A stretch of 64,000 nt of DNA, taken from contig NC_092858.1 in NCBI RefSeq assembly GCF_032062135.1, forward strand, positions 125,703,562 through 125,767,561, written 5' to 3'. This stretch comes from Pyxicephalus adspersus. Lineage: Eukaryota > Chordata > Amphibia > Anura > Pyxicephalidae. The position numbers were made by a program, and so were the translations under genes. Position 1 is the stretch's first letter. Each line of letters opens with the position of its first letter. The notes beneath the pieces were generated by a model, which was given only the letters and a program-made list of their open reading frames with translations, did not search any database and had not been told where the DNA came from. Positions 54,601 through 59,889 of this stretch are shown piece by piece.

Positions 54601-57115
54601 TAGTCTTAACATAATTCAAGTCATTATTCAACAAGTGATAATCACCAAGGCAGTTCTTTAAAGAAAATACTGCCTTAACAGTGCCTAAAGTCCCTAAAAA
54701 GAGTTAGTTTGTGATCCATAGGGAGAAATTGGGCTAATTAACAGCACAATACTATGGATCCTATTTATTAACATATTTGTGTGTACAATCACACCTGAAT
54801 GCTGAGAAAAATTTATTGTTATAGAATTTAGCATTATACTGTAATGTGCATGCACATGCTTTAGCATATATATGCAGAATGTATTAACAACTGTGATTTG
54901 CTATATAATAAACTCTCAGCATCTTAACAAGCCAAAAATAGCTAGCATTTTTAGATTTTTAGATAACTGTCCCAAATGTTAATAATATAACATAGAATAA
55001 AGTGTTTTGCATAGTATTGTAAATACACTTTCCAACCTTTTCAACTTATATCTGCATACCTGTTATTGACTCCAGCAATTTTTACATTTCCACTTTAGGC
55101 CTATTCATTAGGTTAATATACTTATAAGATAACAAAGAAATAATGTATGTGGTTTAAAAAAATATTTTTGTAATCAAAAAGACTGGAACAATAGAATTTT
55201 TTTTTTACCTTTTATGATAGTTTTAAAATATATTTTATTCATTGTGAGTTATCTTGTTGAAAATGTTACTAAAATTATGTTTTGAATGTAAAGCATGGCA
55301 AAATTATTTGCAATTGTTTTTTGTACATCAAAAATATAAAAAGAATTATTGATTGTAAAATAATAGAAAAAAGAAATCAGCTAAACGAATAAGGGGATAA
55401 AAGGGTTTATATATGGAAATATGTTTTATTTTAAATGTAACTTGTAATACTTCTTTATGTGATGTCATATGTAACTATTTTATTCAGGTCTGAATCATAT
55501 GAGTGAAATAGTCCGGGATCAGAGCTATATTGGCTTAGTCAGCAGTTTGTGTATGTGATCTTCTGTATTAGGCGCATTTTAAAAAAAGCCCTACTTGTAT
55601 GTCGCCGAGGCTTAAATGAAGTCTCAGAGGGTCTGAATACTGTATTCAAAACAGAACATGGTTAAATGAAGAAAATAGAAAAGTGACGTAGCCCAACGTA
55701 TCAGTAATCAGCTTTGTTCTGAGTGATTGAGGTATTAATAATGACTGATATGGGTTACTTCATCTTCTATAACTTTATTACTGTTTGCTCTGTTTATTAC
55801 ACAGGCCTGGTCATGTTTTTTTTTATCAGTTATCTCATAATGAGTCACCATAACAGAAAAAAAGTAGAATATGTATAAACTGTTCTTACTTACTCTGCCT
55901 TACTCCTGAGACAAAGAACAACAGTTCTTTCAGGAGTATATACTCGCTGCAGCAGTCTGGCGTCACATCATTTATCTGAATTAACTTTTTTATCTCATAT
56001 AAGGCTACATAGGAACAATAAAAGTATATTTAAAGCCAAAACTTTTTAGTTAGCTTTGAATACAGTAGGGATGGTAAGATGGTCTATCTGTAACTCTTCT
56101 TTTTTATCTGTATTATTTTTGGGGGGATTTCTCTTTTTGTCCTGTCTCAAACACACAAGAATAAGATCTATTTTTTGGCAGTTGTAATTGGAACAGGTAT
56201 TTCATTTTGAAGATTTTGCCTTCTATTCTGGTGACTTTTTCCCTGTGACAACGGTAGCGACATATTTGCTGGGTAGATTCAATCTTTCTATGGGCATGAT
56301 TTTTTAAAGCTCTCCAAAGCTGGAGAGGATACACTTTAATCAGTGAAGCTGGGTGATTCAGCAAACCTGGAATACATCTGGTAGCAAATGACTTTAAAGA
56401 AATCCAATCCAGGATTTGCTGGATCAGCCAGCTTCCCTGATGAAAGTGTATTCTCTCCATCCATGGAGAGCTTCAATAAATCAGGCCCATAGAAAGATTG
56501 AATCTAACCAGCAATAATGCAGAAAGCAAACAGAATATACCAGACATTTTACCATGTTTACTTTTTATCCAAAGAAAAGCAACAAACTGACTTTGGATAC
56601 ACTGTAAAGCTGCGTACACACGTCAGATTTTTCTCGCCCGATAATCGGCATCCGCCAGATATCGGGCGAGAATCTGGAGTGTGTAAAGTCGGCGTCGTTC
56701 AACGTCCGTGGATCCGTCCTGGCAGATCCATGAACGATGAACGACGACCGATCCTAATGCAAGGGAAGGGGGAGAGCGCGCAGCAGGGTGCCGCTCTGTC
56801 GTTCTCCCCCTCCCCTCTCCATAGAACAGAACGGTGCTGTATGTATCAATCAGGAAAACGCTGATAAACATGACTAGATGTGATATACATTTCTGATATA
56901 TGAAATAACTTTACCTCCATGTCATCACGTGTAATATAAACGTTACTATTGGTCTCTTCTTCTGAGAACAAAGCTTGAATCTTTGCTGCTATTTCATTAA
57001 AAACAGGGTTGTCATCTTCAGCTTTTGGATTGGTCTCAGGTTGTTGCTCAGAGCTACTTTCCATCATTATCTGTCTTCGAGAGGATCCCAGCTTTCTACC
57101 CTTTGACCTCTTCAT
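14939..57115 (-). CDS. RAB44: RAB44, complete coding span (15 coding exons, 712 aa)
   Basis: Large atypical Rab GTPase. Known family members are expressed in haematopoietic cells and linked to granule or lysosome traffic and exocytosis. Fifteen exons joined by hand (201, 112, 172, 147, 91, 96, 182, 46, 71, 554, 82, 115, 102, 77 and 91 nt) total 2139 nt with matching phases and a terminal TAA. Domains: basic N-terminus (residues 1-20), degenerate EF-hand pair (about 44-104), conserved [13 protein letters not shown] block, coiled coil (about 165-335), low-complexity linker (about 340-520) and Rab domain (524-695). Rab motifs: GNTSVGKTS at 531-539, WDTAGQE at 578-584, GNKTD at 636-640, ECSA at 665-668. 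The C-terminus is CCV, a CCX geranylgeranylation signal. From memory human RAB44 is about 1020 aa, so this linker is short. The alternative is the paralogue CRACR2A, which has similar length and layout; the RKLGSSRR start, the LEEADADE block and the ARSLKEN tail favour RAB44. Confidence 0.9.
17063..17269 (+). repeat. SINE-like repeat, left part (interrupted)
   Basis: Contains AATATGCAGCGCTGTACATT, GGAGGAGAGGACCCTGCCCC and GTAACACACAATAGGAG, shared with copies at 31.5, 36.6 and 61.7 kb. Interrupted at 17270 by the TTAA element; the sequence resumes at 17864 with AGACAG and GGGTTTTGAGTGCTCTTT. Confidence 0.7.
17274..17859. mobile_element. TTAA-flanked DNA element (piggyBac-like), nested
   Basis: 586 bp between TTAA (17270-17273) and TTAT (17860-17863, probably a mutated TTAA). 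Left end CCCCTCTAGCATTC; right end read inward CCCCCCTAGGGGTAATCCCG. The interior shares ACGTC/ACCGG and AATCCAATACAA motifs with the copy at 57.6-58.2 kb. Non-coding. piggyBac membership is inferred from the TTAA target only. Confidence 0.6.
17864..17940 (+). repeat. SINE-like repeat, right part
   Basis: Continuation of the repeat interrupted at 17270. GGGTAGGCAAGTTTCAATAA and GGGTTTTGAGTGCTCTTT correspond to the 61.9-kb copy (GGTAAGCAAATTGG, GGGTTTTAGGAGCTCTTT). Confidence 0.6.
18147..18298. repeat. Foldback repeat, truncated copy
   Basis: Starts GAGCCTGATTTATTAAAATT and continues GGAGAACCTGGGCGATCC and GGCAAACCTGGAATGGAT to about 18298, where another repeat begins. Confidence 0.75.
18300..18660. 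mobile_element. pogo/Tigger-like element end
   Basis: The right end reads GTTCTACTGTA (inward TACAGTAGAACCCCAGTTAT), preceded by two GTTATCTGA motifs, typical of old pogo-type elements. The interior includes a pair related to CAGCACTAGACTTGAG and CTCTAGTGCTGAATGGCTGA. Left end not resolved. Confidence 0.4.
18895..18971 (-). CDS. RAB44: RAB44 coding exon 14 (Rab G5 motif)
   Basis: Encodes D658 to A682 plus two bases: [20 protein letters not shown] then LSQIA. ECSA is the G5 motif (ETSA in most Rabs; ECSA in RAB44 and CRACR2A). Acceptor ttattag|GATTAC, donor GCCAG|gtaaat. The real frame differs from the only ORF starting with Met here. Confidence 0.93.
19457..19543. repeat. Foldback repeat, left arm only
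   Basis: GGGCCTGATTTTAAAGCTCT, CCAAGGCTGGAGAAGATACG and CTGGGTGATCCAGCAAACCT; the second arm is missing. Confidence 0.8.
19950..20173. repeat. Foldback repeat (palindromic MITE), full copy
   Basis: 224 bp and near-palindromic: left arm GGCCCTGATTTATTAAAGCT, centre near GCTATTTGCTAGCAAATGC, right arm GGAGATCTTTAATAAATCAG then GGCC. Each end carries AATAAA pointing outward. Confidence 0.9.
20400..20950. repeat. Unclassified interspersed repeat (possibly LTR-related)
   Basis: Repeated GTGACCT/GTGACAC motifs at 20560-20680, then a C/T-rich stretch and GGGTGCTGTGGCGAAAACTG. It resembles long-terminal-repeat material of frog retrotransposons in style, but I see no paired LTR, tRNA primer site or coding remnant. 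Confidence 0.3.
21191..21231. repeat. (TAA)n microsatellite
   Basis: About 13 TAA units; source of the poly-Leu and poly-Ile stretches in overlapping ORFs. Confidence 0.95.
21739..21840 (-). CDS. RAB44: RAB44 coding exon 13 (Rab G4 motif)
   Basis: Encodes residues 624-657, with the guanine-specificity motif GNKTD at 636-640 inside [15 protein letters not shown]. The DCExER run after NKxD is what I recall from human RAB44. Acceptor caaacag|GCAAAA; donor GCTCAG|gtatgc; exactly 34 codons. Confidence 0.95.
21841..23221 (-). other. RAB44: RAB44 intron 12
   Basis: About 1.4 kb. It is dominated by the CpG-rich MITE at 22031-22460; the rest is A+T-rich with T-runs at 22800-22840. Confidence 0.6.
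22031..22460. mobile_element. CpG-rich MITE with 34-bp terminal inverted repeats
   Basis: Left end AAGCTGCATACACACTTCCA through 22064 and right end complement AAGCTACGTACACACTTCCA differ at 3 of 34 positions. The interior is full of ACGATCGT, CGTTCG and GAACGA motifs and much richer in CpG than the surroundings. Related ends occur at 56607 and 63485-63803. No coding potential; superfamily not determined. Confidence 0.75.
23222..23336 (-). CDS. RAB44: RAB44 coding exon 12 (Rab domain)
   Basis: Encodes R585 to Q623: [20 protein letters not shown] then [19 protein letters not shown]. This is the standard Rab stretch after switch II (RYxSIT, YDIT). Acceptor attaccag|GTTTC; donor ATCCAA|gtgagt. 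Confidence 0.95.
23337..24700 (-). other. RAB44: RAB44 intron 11
   Basis: About 1.4 kb, no exon. A repeat-like block at 23520-23760 with GCACGCACCTCAGGGGGCTT looks related to sequence flanking the assembly gap. Confidence 0.5.
24701..24782 (-). CDS. RAB44: RAB44 coding exon 11 (Rab switch I/II)
   Basis: Encodes G558 to E584 plus two bases. It reads [20 protein letters not shown] then WDTAGQE. The catalytic switch II Gln (Q583) is present, so intrinsic GTP hydrolysis is not obviously lost. Acceptor ctctggag|GAATAG, donor GAAAG|gtaggt, phases 1 to 2. Confidence 0.95.
25414..25704. other. Assembly gap (291 N)
   Basis: Run of N within a RAB44 intron. ORFs through it are meaningless. Flanking sequence looks repetitive, and a perfect hairpin lies 140 bp to the right. 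Confidence 0.99.
25843..25893. repeat. Perfect 24-bp inverted repeat with 3-nt loop
   Basis: ACCTTATATAAAAGGGTT at the heart of the left arm (25843-25866) is matched without error by the right arm (25870-25893) around the loop GTA. Perhaps the apex of a MITE, part of which may be inside the gap. Confidence 0.85.
26296..26662. mobile_element. hAT-like non-autonomous element
   Basis: Left CAAGGGTGTCATACTC and right complement CAGGGGTGTCAAGCTC are imperfect terminal inverted repeats. Flanks TTCTAGAG / CTTTAGAG resemble an 8-bp target duplication (6 of 8). The interior has AGCACCGCTACTACAATTCC inverted against GGAATTGTAGTAGCGGTGCT, with a further direct copy. Confidence 0.7.
27717..27743. repeat. 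(TA)n microsatellite
   Basis: About 13 TA units. Confidence 0.9.
29041..29081. repeat. Foldback repeat, terminal fragment
   Basis: Only the outer right arm: TCTCCAGTCTTGGAGAGCTT then TAATAAATCAGGCCC. Confidence 0.7.
29553..29605. repeat. SINE tail with (AAT)n
   Basis: ATGTTGGCGCTATATAAATC then CTGTTTAATAATAATAATAA: the 3' tail of the SINE-like family, immediately left of RAB44 exon 10. Confidence 0.6.
29651..30204 (-). CDS. RAB44: RAB44 coding exon 10 (linker plus Rab P-loop)
   Basis: The largest exon, encoding residues 373-557 and the first base of G558. It holds [11 protein letters not shown] (388-398, a motif also found in CRACR2A as I recall it), a Ser/Thr/Glu-rich linker without recognisable fold, and the start of the GTPase: [20 protein letters not shown], with P-loop Gly531 to Ser539, then switch I up to LPATVG. 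Acceptor ttcttctag|GCTGC; donor GTAG|gtaagg, phase 1. Confidence 0.94.
31485..31682 (-). repeat. SINE-like repeat copy
   Basis: GATTGTAAGCTCTTCCGGGC, GTGTCACTGTCTATATCTGT, AATGTACAGCGCTGCATT and GGTGCTATATAAATACTG, then (TAATAA)n. Opposite in orientation to the copies at 17.1 and 61.7 kb. Confidence 0.7.
33645..34132. mobile_element. TA-flanked DNA transposon (pogo/Tc1-like)
   Basis: 488 bp with ends CAGGTAGTCCCCGGGTTA and, inverted, CAGGTAGTCCCCAGGTTA (1 mismatch in 18), flanked by TA on both sides (33643-33644, 34133-34134). No transposase frame. ORFs inside it are not genes. Confidence 0.75.
34866..35262. mobile_element. hAT-like remnant
   Basis: Left TTTTCTCAACCTTTTTACTG and right CCCATGGTTGAGAATGG share the inverted TTCTCAACC core of the hAT family. 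The interior includes TCTAGTGGTGGTGGCCC. Boundaries approximate, target duplication not visible. Confidence 0.4.
36417..36487 (-). CDS. RAB44: RAB44 coding exon 9 (acidic/Pro linker)
   Basis: Encodes residues 350-372 plus two bases ([20 protein letters not shown] then STE). Charged and proline-containing, predicted disordered. Acceptor tgtttccag|GATCC and donor ACA|gtaagt are both good; phase 0 to 2 fits its neighbours. Confidence 0.82.
36577..36619. repeat. (TA)n microsatellite
   Basis: About 21 TA units directly abutting the SINE-like copy; a second (TA)n of about 13 units lies at 36791-36817 at its other end. Confidence 0.95.
36618..36790 (-). repeat. SINE-like repeat copy
   Basis: CCTCCTAGATTGTAAGCTCT, AATGTACAGCGCTGCATA, GGAGCTATATAAATCCTG and (AATAAT)n tail. 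Bracketed by TA repeats on both sides. Confidence 0.7.
36905..37110. mobile_element. Tc1-like transposon terminal fragment
   Basis: GAAATATTGAACACGTCAAC, TTCTCAGTAAATATATTTCT, AGATGTTGGTAATAGC and GTGTAATAAAGTGGAATTGC resemble the terminal region of a Tc1-like family common in fish. No coding part is present. Confidence 0.5.
38031..38252. repeat. Foldback repeat, diverged full copy
   Basis: ATGATTTATGAAAG at the left, AACCTGAGTGATCAAGCAAA, then TTTGAATCACCCACGTTCTC and GAGCTTTAATAAATCAGG at the right. Confidence 0.75.
38706..38751 (-). CDS. RAB44: RAB44 coding exon 8 (46-nt exon)
   Basis: A very small exon encoding K334 to Q349 ([16 protein letters not shown]), at the change from coiled coil to linker. 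Support comes from acceptor ttatag|GGAGGT, donor CTCAG|gtatag, and the fact that only this length restores phase between exons 7 and 9. No domain recognised. Confidence 0.8.
39543..39671. repeat. Foldback repeat, half copy
   Basis: Right arm: CCTGGACCAGATCCAATCCA, GGCTCGCTGGATCAGC, GGAGAGCTTTAATAAATCAG. Confidence 0.75.
40240..40463. repeat. Foldback repeat (palindromic MITE), full copy
   Basis: 224 bp. GGCCCTGATTTATTAAAGCT with TGGAGAGAATACACTTTCAC on the left is mirrored by TGGTGAAAGTGTATTCTCTC and GAGCTTTAATAAATCAGGCC on the right. It is one of the best preserved copies, with arms pairing almost throughout. Confidence 0.9.
41345..41526 (-). CDS. RAB44: RAB44 coding exon 7 (coiled coil)
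   Basis: Encodes residues 274-333 plus two bases. It begins [13 protein letters not shown], runs through [20 protein letters not shown] and ends at MIQLETE. The regular hydrophobic heptads and high Glu/Lys/Gln content indicate a coiled coil, expected to mediate self-association as in CRACR2A. Acceptor ccaacag|CTGGAA; donor GAAAA|gtaagt. Confidence 0.93.
41527..43637 (-). other. RAB44: RAB44 intron 6
   Basis: About 2.1 kb, one foldback copy, no exon. A block at 41840-42020 with repeated CAGAGGACAG and its complement is repeat-like. Confidence 0.55.
42064..42261. repeat. Foldback repeat, full but diverged copy
   Basis: GGGCCTGATTTATAGACTGG to TTTTTTAATAAATCAGGCCC, with GGAATGGATCTGGTCC-like centre (TAGAATGGATCTGGTCCAGA). 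Confidence 0.8.
43638..43733 (-). CDS. RAB44: RAB44 coding exon 6 (coiled coil)
   Basis: Encodes residues 242-273, [20 protein letters not shown] then [12 protein letters not shown]. Clean splice sites: acceptor tttgtcag|AGTGAT and donor GAACAG|gtaaga. It is exactly 32 codons, phase 0 to 0, and continues the coiled coil. Confidence 0.9.
43734..44348 (-). other. RAB44: RAB44 intron 5
   Basis: 615 bp. On the opposite strand it holds an open frame of 124 codons (43936-44310). I recognise nothing in the translation, and the DNA shows repeated GCTGTCATGGTACAA / GCTGCCATGTCAGAAG and TGGCCATTTT motifs, suggesting a degenerate tandem repeat rather than a gene. Confidence 0.5.
44349..44439 (-). CDS. 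RAB44: RAB44 coding exon 5 (coiled coil)
   Basis: Encodes residues 211-241, [20 protein letters not shown] then [11 protein letters not shown]. The LYEEmEQQ signature is shared by RAB44 and CRACR2A. Too short and Glu-rich to be noticed as an ORF. Acceptor tattttag|GAGAAT, donor CACGAG|gtatat, phases 2 to 0. Confidence 0.92.
44844..45427. mobile_element. hAT element with perfect 8-bp target duplication
   Basis: 584 bp flanked on both sides by AAGATCCC (44836-44843, 45428-45435). Ends CAGAGGTTGGA and TCCAACCTCTG. Subterminal sequence rich in GACTTG / ACTCGAGT; interior with several CAGCTGTCAG / CTGACAGCT inverted motifs and C/T-rich arms. No transposase frame, so non-autonomous. Confidence 0.85.
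45487..45566. repeat. Foldback repeat, left arm only
   Basis: GGGCCTGATTTATTAACGCT, CCAAGGTTGGAGAAGATACT, CTGGGTGATACAGCAAACCT. Confidence 0.8.
45676..46134. mobile_element. TTAA-family DNA element
   Basis: Left TTAA then GCCCCCTAGTGGTATTCCTG, the CGAGTGACACTCGGGG motif, a pair of AATACA palindromes and (TA)n, then TACCGCTTTTTGCATGG near the right end next to another TTAA (46135-46138). Same family as 17274-17859 and 57624-58198; ends partly eroded. Confidence 0.55.
47113..47259 (-). CDS. RAB44: RAB44 coding exon 4 (start of coiled coil)
   Basis: Encodes residues 162-210. It reads [20 protein letters not shown], then a heptad-like segment [20 protein letters not shown] and a Lys/Glu-rich end. 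RAB44 and CRACR2A both have this W-rich motif followed by a coiled coil. Acceptor attcaag|TGAGAC; donor AAAAA|gtaagt, phase 2. Confidence 0.92.
47260..48528 (-). other. RAB44: RAB44 intron 3
   Basis: About 1.3 kb; A+T-rich; no repeat family recognised with confidence and no exon. Confidence 0.6.
48529..48700 (-). CDS. RAB44: RAB44 coding exon 3 (post-EF segment)
   Basis: Encodes residues 105-161 and two bases of codon 162. It has a basic stretch ([11 protein letters not shown]), then [20 protein letters not shown] and [12 protein letters not shown]. This block matches my recollection of human RAB44 (SFPALEEADAEEKEAF) much better than CRACR2A, and is the main reason for the RAB44 call. Acceptor tattttag|GAAAC; donor GAAGA|gtatga is weak, but it is supported because the joined frame continues as [11 protein letters not shown]. 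Confidence 0.92.
50280..51412 (+). pseudogene. Decayed L1-type LINE, 3' end of ORF2
   Basis: Between 50740 and 50840 the + strand reads, in one frame, [20 protein letters not shown] then [10 protein letters not shown]. This is the C-terminal Cys/His region (C-x-H-x-W-x-C-P...Y/FW) of L1-clade ORF2 proteins. Just before it, across stops, comes [10 protein letters not shown], also typical. Frameshifts and stops break everything upstream. An A-rich tail (51330-51412) follows an AATAAA. The 5' limit is uncertain. Confidence 0.6.
51656..51846. mobile_element. Short hAT element with perfect 8-bp target duplication
   Basis: 191 bp, flanked by CCCTAGTG at 51648-51655 and 51847-51854. Ends CAGGGGTGCCCA and TGGGCACCCCTG are perfect 12-bp inverted repeats. 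Interior GCGATCTAC repeats. Non-coding MITE. Confidence 0.9.
53364..53475 (-). CDS. RAB44: RAB44 coding exon 2 (second EF-hand)
   Basis: Encodes residues 68-104 and the first base of codon 105. The segment runs [20 protein letters not shown] then NYDEFTSGL. The EF loop is residues 88-99, with N at position 1, D at 3, K at 5, G at 6, L at 8 and E at 12, so two ligand positions are weakened. The acceptor is ctttcag|AAAG and its pyrimidine tract is a (TTTC)n microsatellite. The donor is CTTA|gtaagt, phase 1. Confidence 0.93.
53476..53583. repeat. (GAAA)n microsatellite / exon 2 pyrimidine tract
   Basis: A purine-rich GAAA/GGAAA tract on the + strand. On the minus (coding) strand it is a (TTTC)n run that ends directly in the CAG acceptor of RAB44 exon 2. 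Confidence 0.95.
56266..56514. repeat. Foldback repeat with extended palindromic flanks (249 bp)
   Basis: Core 56292-56488 is a foldback copy (GGGCATGATTTTTTAAAGCT to CAATAAATCAGGCCC). The inverted symmetry continues 26 bp outward on both sides with one mismatch (56266-56291 against 56489-56514, TAGATTCAATCTTTCTAT). Confidence 0.85.
56607..56842. mobile_element. CpG-rich MITE, truncated copy
   Basis: Left end AAGCTGCGTACACACGTCAG, then TTCTCGCCCGATAATCGGCA and a C/T-rich block with ACGGTGCTGTA, matching in reverse the element at 63485-63803. The right terminal repeat is missing. Confidence 0.65.
56915..57115 (-). CDS. RAB44: RAB44 coding exon 1 (N-terminus, first EF-hand)
   Basis: Encodes residues 1-67, from [15 protein letters not shown] to YITRDDME. 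The ATG at 57115 has A at -3. The exon probably begins at 57131, where minus-strand AAAACAG gives an acceptor just upstream of the ATG, so a non-coding first exon lies further right. The donor is GAG|gtaaag, phase 0. From memory human RAB44 has a very similar RKLGSNRRR start and TREDL segment. The EF-hand here (about residues 44-67) lacks a proper calcium-binding loop. Confidence 0.9.
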
Positions 57116-57401
57116 GGTGTGTATATCGGAGCTGTTTTAAAAATAGGAAAAATCAAATGAGAAAGGTTAACATCTCCTATTAGGGAAGTTGGTAAAAATC
57201 ACATCAATGTGTATGCCATTCTACACTATGAATGTAATACTTAAACCAGTAGCCAGAAATGCATCTTAAAGAAAGTGATGGATTTCTAGAAATACTTTAT
57301 TAATACATGATTATTAAACTAAATAAATATAGGGCAGTAGGTTGGTACAAATAAAGAACAGGTTCTGGGAGTATTTATCTGAATTTCAGCAGATACAATG
57401 T

Positions 57402-58214
57402 ACCTGATTTATTAAAGCTCTCAAAGACTGGAGAATATAGACTATGATGGAAGAACTTCATAGACTTCATGGAAGAACCTGGGTGATCCAACAAAAATGG
57501 AATTGATCTGGTCCAGGAATGAAAATATCTGCCAAATTGTAACAGATGATTTTAAAGATAATAAATCCTGGTTTGCTGGATCACCCGGGCTCTCCCATCT
57601 TCTCCTGTCCTGGGGGGCTTTAACCTCCCTAGAGGTTTCTTTCCGTTTTTTTATGTCTAAAAGCGGTACATTGTTTTTCATGAAAATTTATTTTACACTA
57701 TAATATAATAGTATGAGTATAATAAAGTTAGAAACACAAAATCATGTAAAAACAATAAATTAAATAAAATAAAAAATCTATATATTTTAAAAATACAATA
57801 CATATTATACTCATACTATTATATATACTGTAAAATAAATGTTCTTTAAAACAATGTACTGCTTTTACACATAAAAATCCAATGTATTGCATTCAATACA
57901 GTTTTTTTGTATTAAATGCAATACAAATGGATTTTGAATTTCCCGTCCCGCCCCATCGGCAACGTACACACGCACCGACGTCACCAGGACCTCCCCGGTG
58001 ACTCATCAGATACAGAAGCAGGAAGAAGAAAGAAGATAGGGAACGCGGCGCTGGACGGCGCGGGACACCGGCAGATCAGGTAAGCGCTCTATTTACTAAC
58101 CTTCCCATAGGTTTACATACCCCGAGTGTGACTCCGGGTTTCCACTTTTCGCAACTTTTTTCTACCCCGAGTCACACTCGGGGTTACCTCTAGGGAGGTT
58201 AATAAAACAGGCCC
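57402..58214. repeat. Foldback repeat split by a TTAA insertion
   Basis: Left portion 57402-57619 (ACCTGATTTATTAAAGCTCT to GTCCTGGGGGGCT) and right remnant 58203-58214 (TAAAACAGGCCC). Removing the insertion and one TTAA rejoins GGCTTTAATAAAACAGGCCC, the normal end of the family. Confidence 0.85.
57624..58198. mobile_element. TTAA-flanked DNA element (piggyBac-like), 575 bp
   Basis: Exact TTAA on both sides (57620-57623, 58199-58202). Ends CCTCCCTAGAGGT and ACCTCTAGGGAGG are perfect 13-bp inverted repeats. Interior: GCGGTACATTG inverted against CAATGTACTGC, CpG-rich GGCGCTGGACGGCGCGG, and CCCCGAGTCACACTCGGGG near the right end. No transposase; non-autonomous. Confidence 0.8.
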
Positions 58215-59889
58215 AATGATGGGATTACAGTGAGATTATTTGAAGGCATTTCATGCTAAAAGATGCTTAATCCTTAGTGTATACCAGAAATAGCTAAAGT
58301 GAAGCAGTATTGGGGTACATGAGCTAAAGATGCTCCATGAAATATTAAATAAAAGTAAACCTGTGCCCTGGTATGCACACTGTAGTATAAACATGTTTTA
58401 AAACAATCATGAAAACACTTTAAAACAAGCCTCTATTCATCTTGGTATCCTAAAGCATTGTAAAGAAATCAATTTTAAAAAAATGATAACAGAGAAGCCA
58501 TCTAATGCAGCTCAATGATTTTGCTCCTGAGGAGCCCTTGAAAACATTTTCTGTCATTAGATCATTAGTGTCATGCAGTTGGCTCTAGCAAGTGGTGGTG
58601 GACCCTGAACTTTATAGGCATCATCAAATAAAGGATCAATCAATTACAATAGAAGAACTCCTAGCAATCTCAAAAGGAACCCTGGGGTTCAACACAACCA
58701 TTTGAGGTTGCTCCAATGTAAGCAACTGGCAGCTGTTTCTAAGCTGTTACAAATCTAATGAAGCCTGTGAATGTTGTGATCTCTGATGTACTTTGAGAAG
58801 ATATATTTGGTAACATAATTTGCATTTTAGCCACTATAACACACTGTCATCATTTTGGCACTAAGCATTGGTGCAAAAGCTATTTAGCCCTAAAAAAAGG
58901 TCTAGTGACCAGGAAAACAGGAGTGTAAATGGTAAATAGGAGAACTAAAAAGTTTTGAAATGCATGCTATGCATATACTCAGAAATAAATACTAACTGTA
59001 CATATTAAAAGAGTGCACAAATTAGCTCTTCACCAAATAGGGACAAGCTGCTTTCTTTATTATAGCTATTAACCTGTTAAGGTTAACAAATATATTTGGC
59101 TCAGGGGTGCAAAGACACTGAATGATTCTATTGTAATTCTGTGAGATGTGAATTGTTGCCAGGCCATAACATGAAACATTCATATAAATGCCTAAGGTAG
59201 TAATTTTAATTGGTTGTTCTATTGTAGAACAACATTAGGACAATGGAGCCTTTTACAAGAGTTCTGGCTTAAACACAATGTCAGGGATCTGAGGTTATGA
59301 TACAGAAGACTTTAATTTATTTTTTTATATTTAATCTCATACATTTTTAGGATAAACAGCATGTAAGGGTTTTGACTAATAAAATTGTTTTATTTTAGTT
59401 AATATAAGAACATTCCTATTGTTTTTCATTGAGAACATCTAAAATTTAGTATATATTTTGTGAATTTTATTATACTGATAACTATCATGGCATAAACAGA
59501 CTGATGTGGTTGGAACATTCTAAGTTTATCTAAGAAATGAAAGATTTAAGTGCAGGAATTTAGGGTAGCTGATCAGAACCCATGTTTAACAAACTTGATT
59601 TTATTAAACTGAATTCTAAATACCACTGTTGTATTCCTGCACTGATACAGCCTTGTTGTAGTGTACTGCATTAAAAAAGCACAATAATACTGCCGTCCAT
59701 CATCAATAGAGTTTATTTTTGTAAAAGCATTTTCACCATGCTTCTGTACATGCCAAAAATGAGATCAATGTGTAAAACTGCTAATTCAGATATTGCAAGA
59801 CGTTAATGACACTTTCATAAATCATCTAATGCAAAAAAAGTTTTCTTTTTAATCATTTTAGCCAGTTTACAAATATGGAGTTAACATAC

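Larger units (their letters stand above)
53584..56914 (-). other. RAB44: RAB44 intron 1 (coding)
   Basis: About 3.3 kb. A+T-rich and quiet from 53.6 to 56.2 kb, then a foldback copy with extended arms and a truncated CpG-rich MITE. No exon. Confidence 0.6.
57132..59889 (-). other. RAB44: RAB44 5' UTR intron or upstream region
   Basis: Between the coding exon acceptor and the candidate untranslated exon. Largely the nested foldback/TTAA element, and at 58520-58720 an hAT-like remnant (CTCCTGAGGAGCCC, GGAACCCTGGGGTTCAACAC). Confidence 0.4.

Noticed and set aside
14939..57115. Identification of the large gene as CRACR2A (EFCAB4B)
   Set aside because: Architecture fits, but the N-terminus, the LEEADADE block, the NKTDCExER stretch and the ARSL tail agree better with RAB44. 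Kept as the main alternative.
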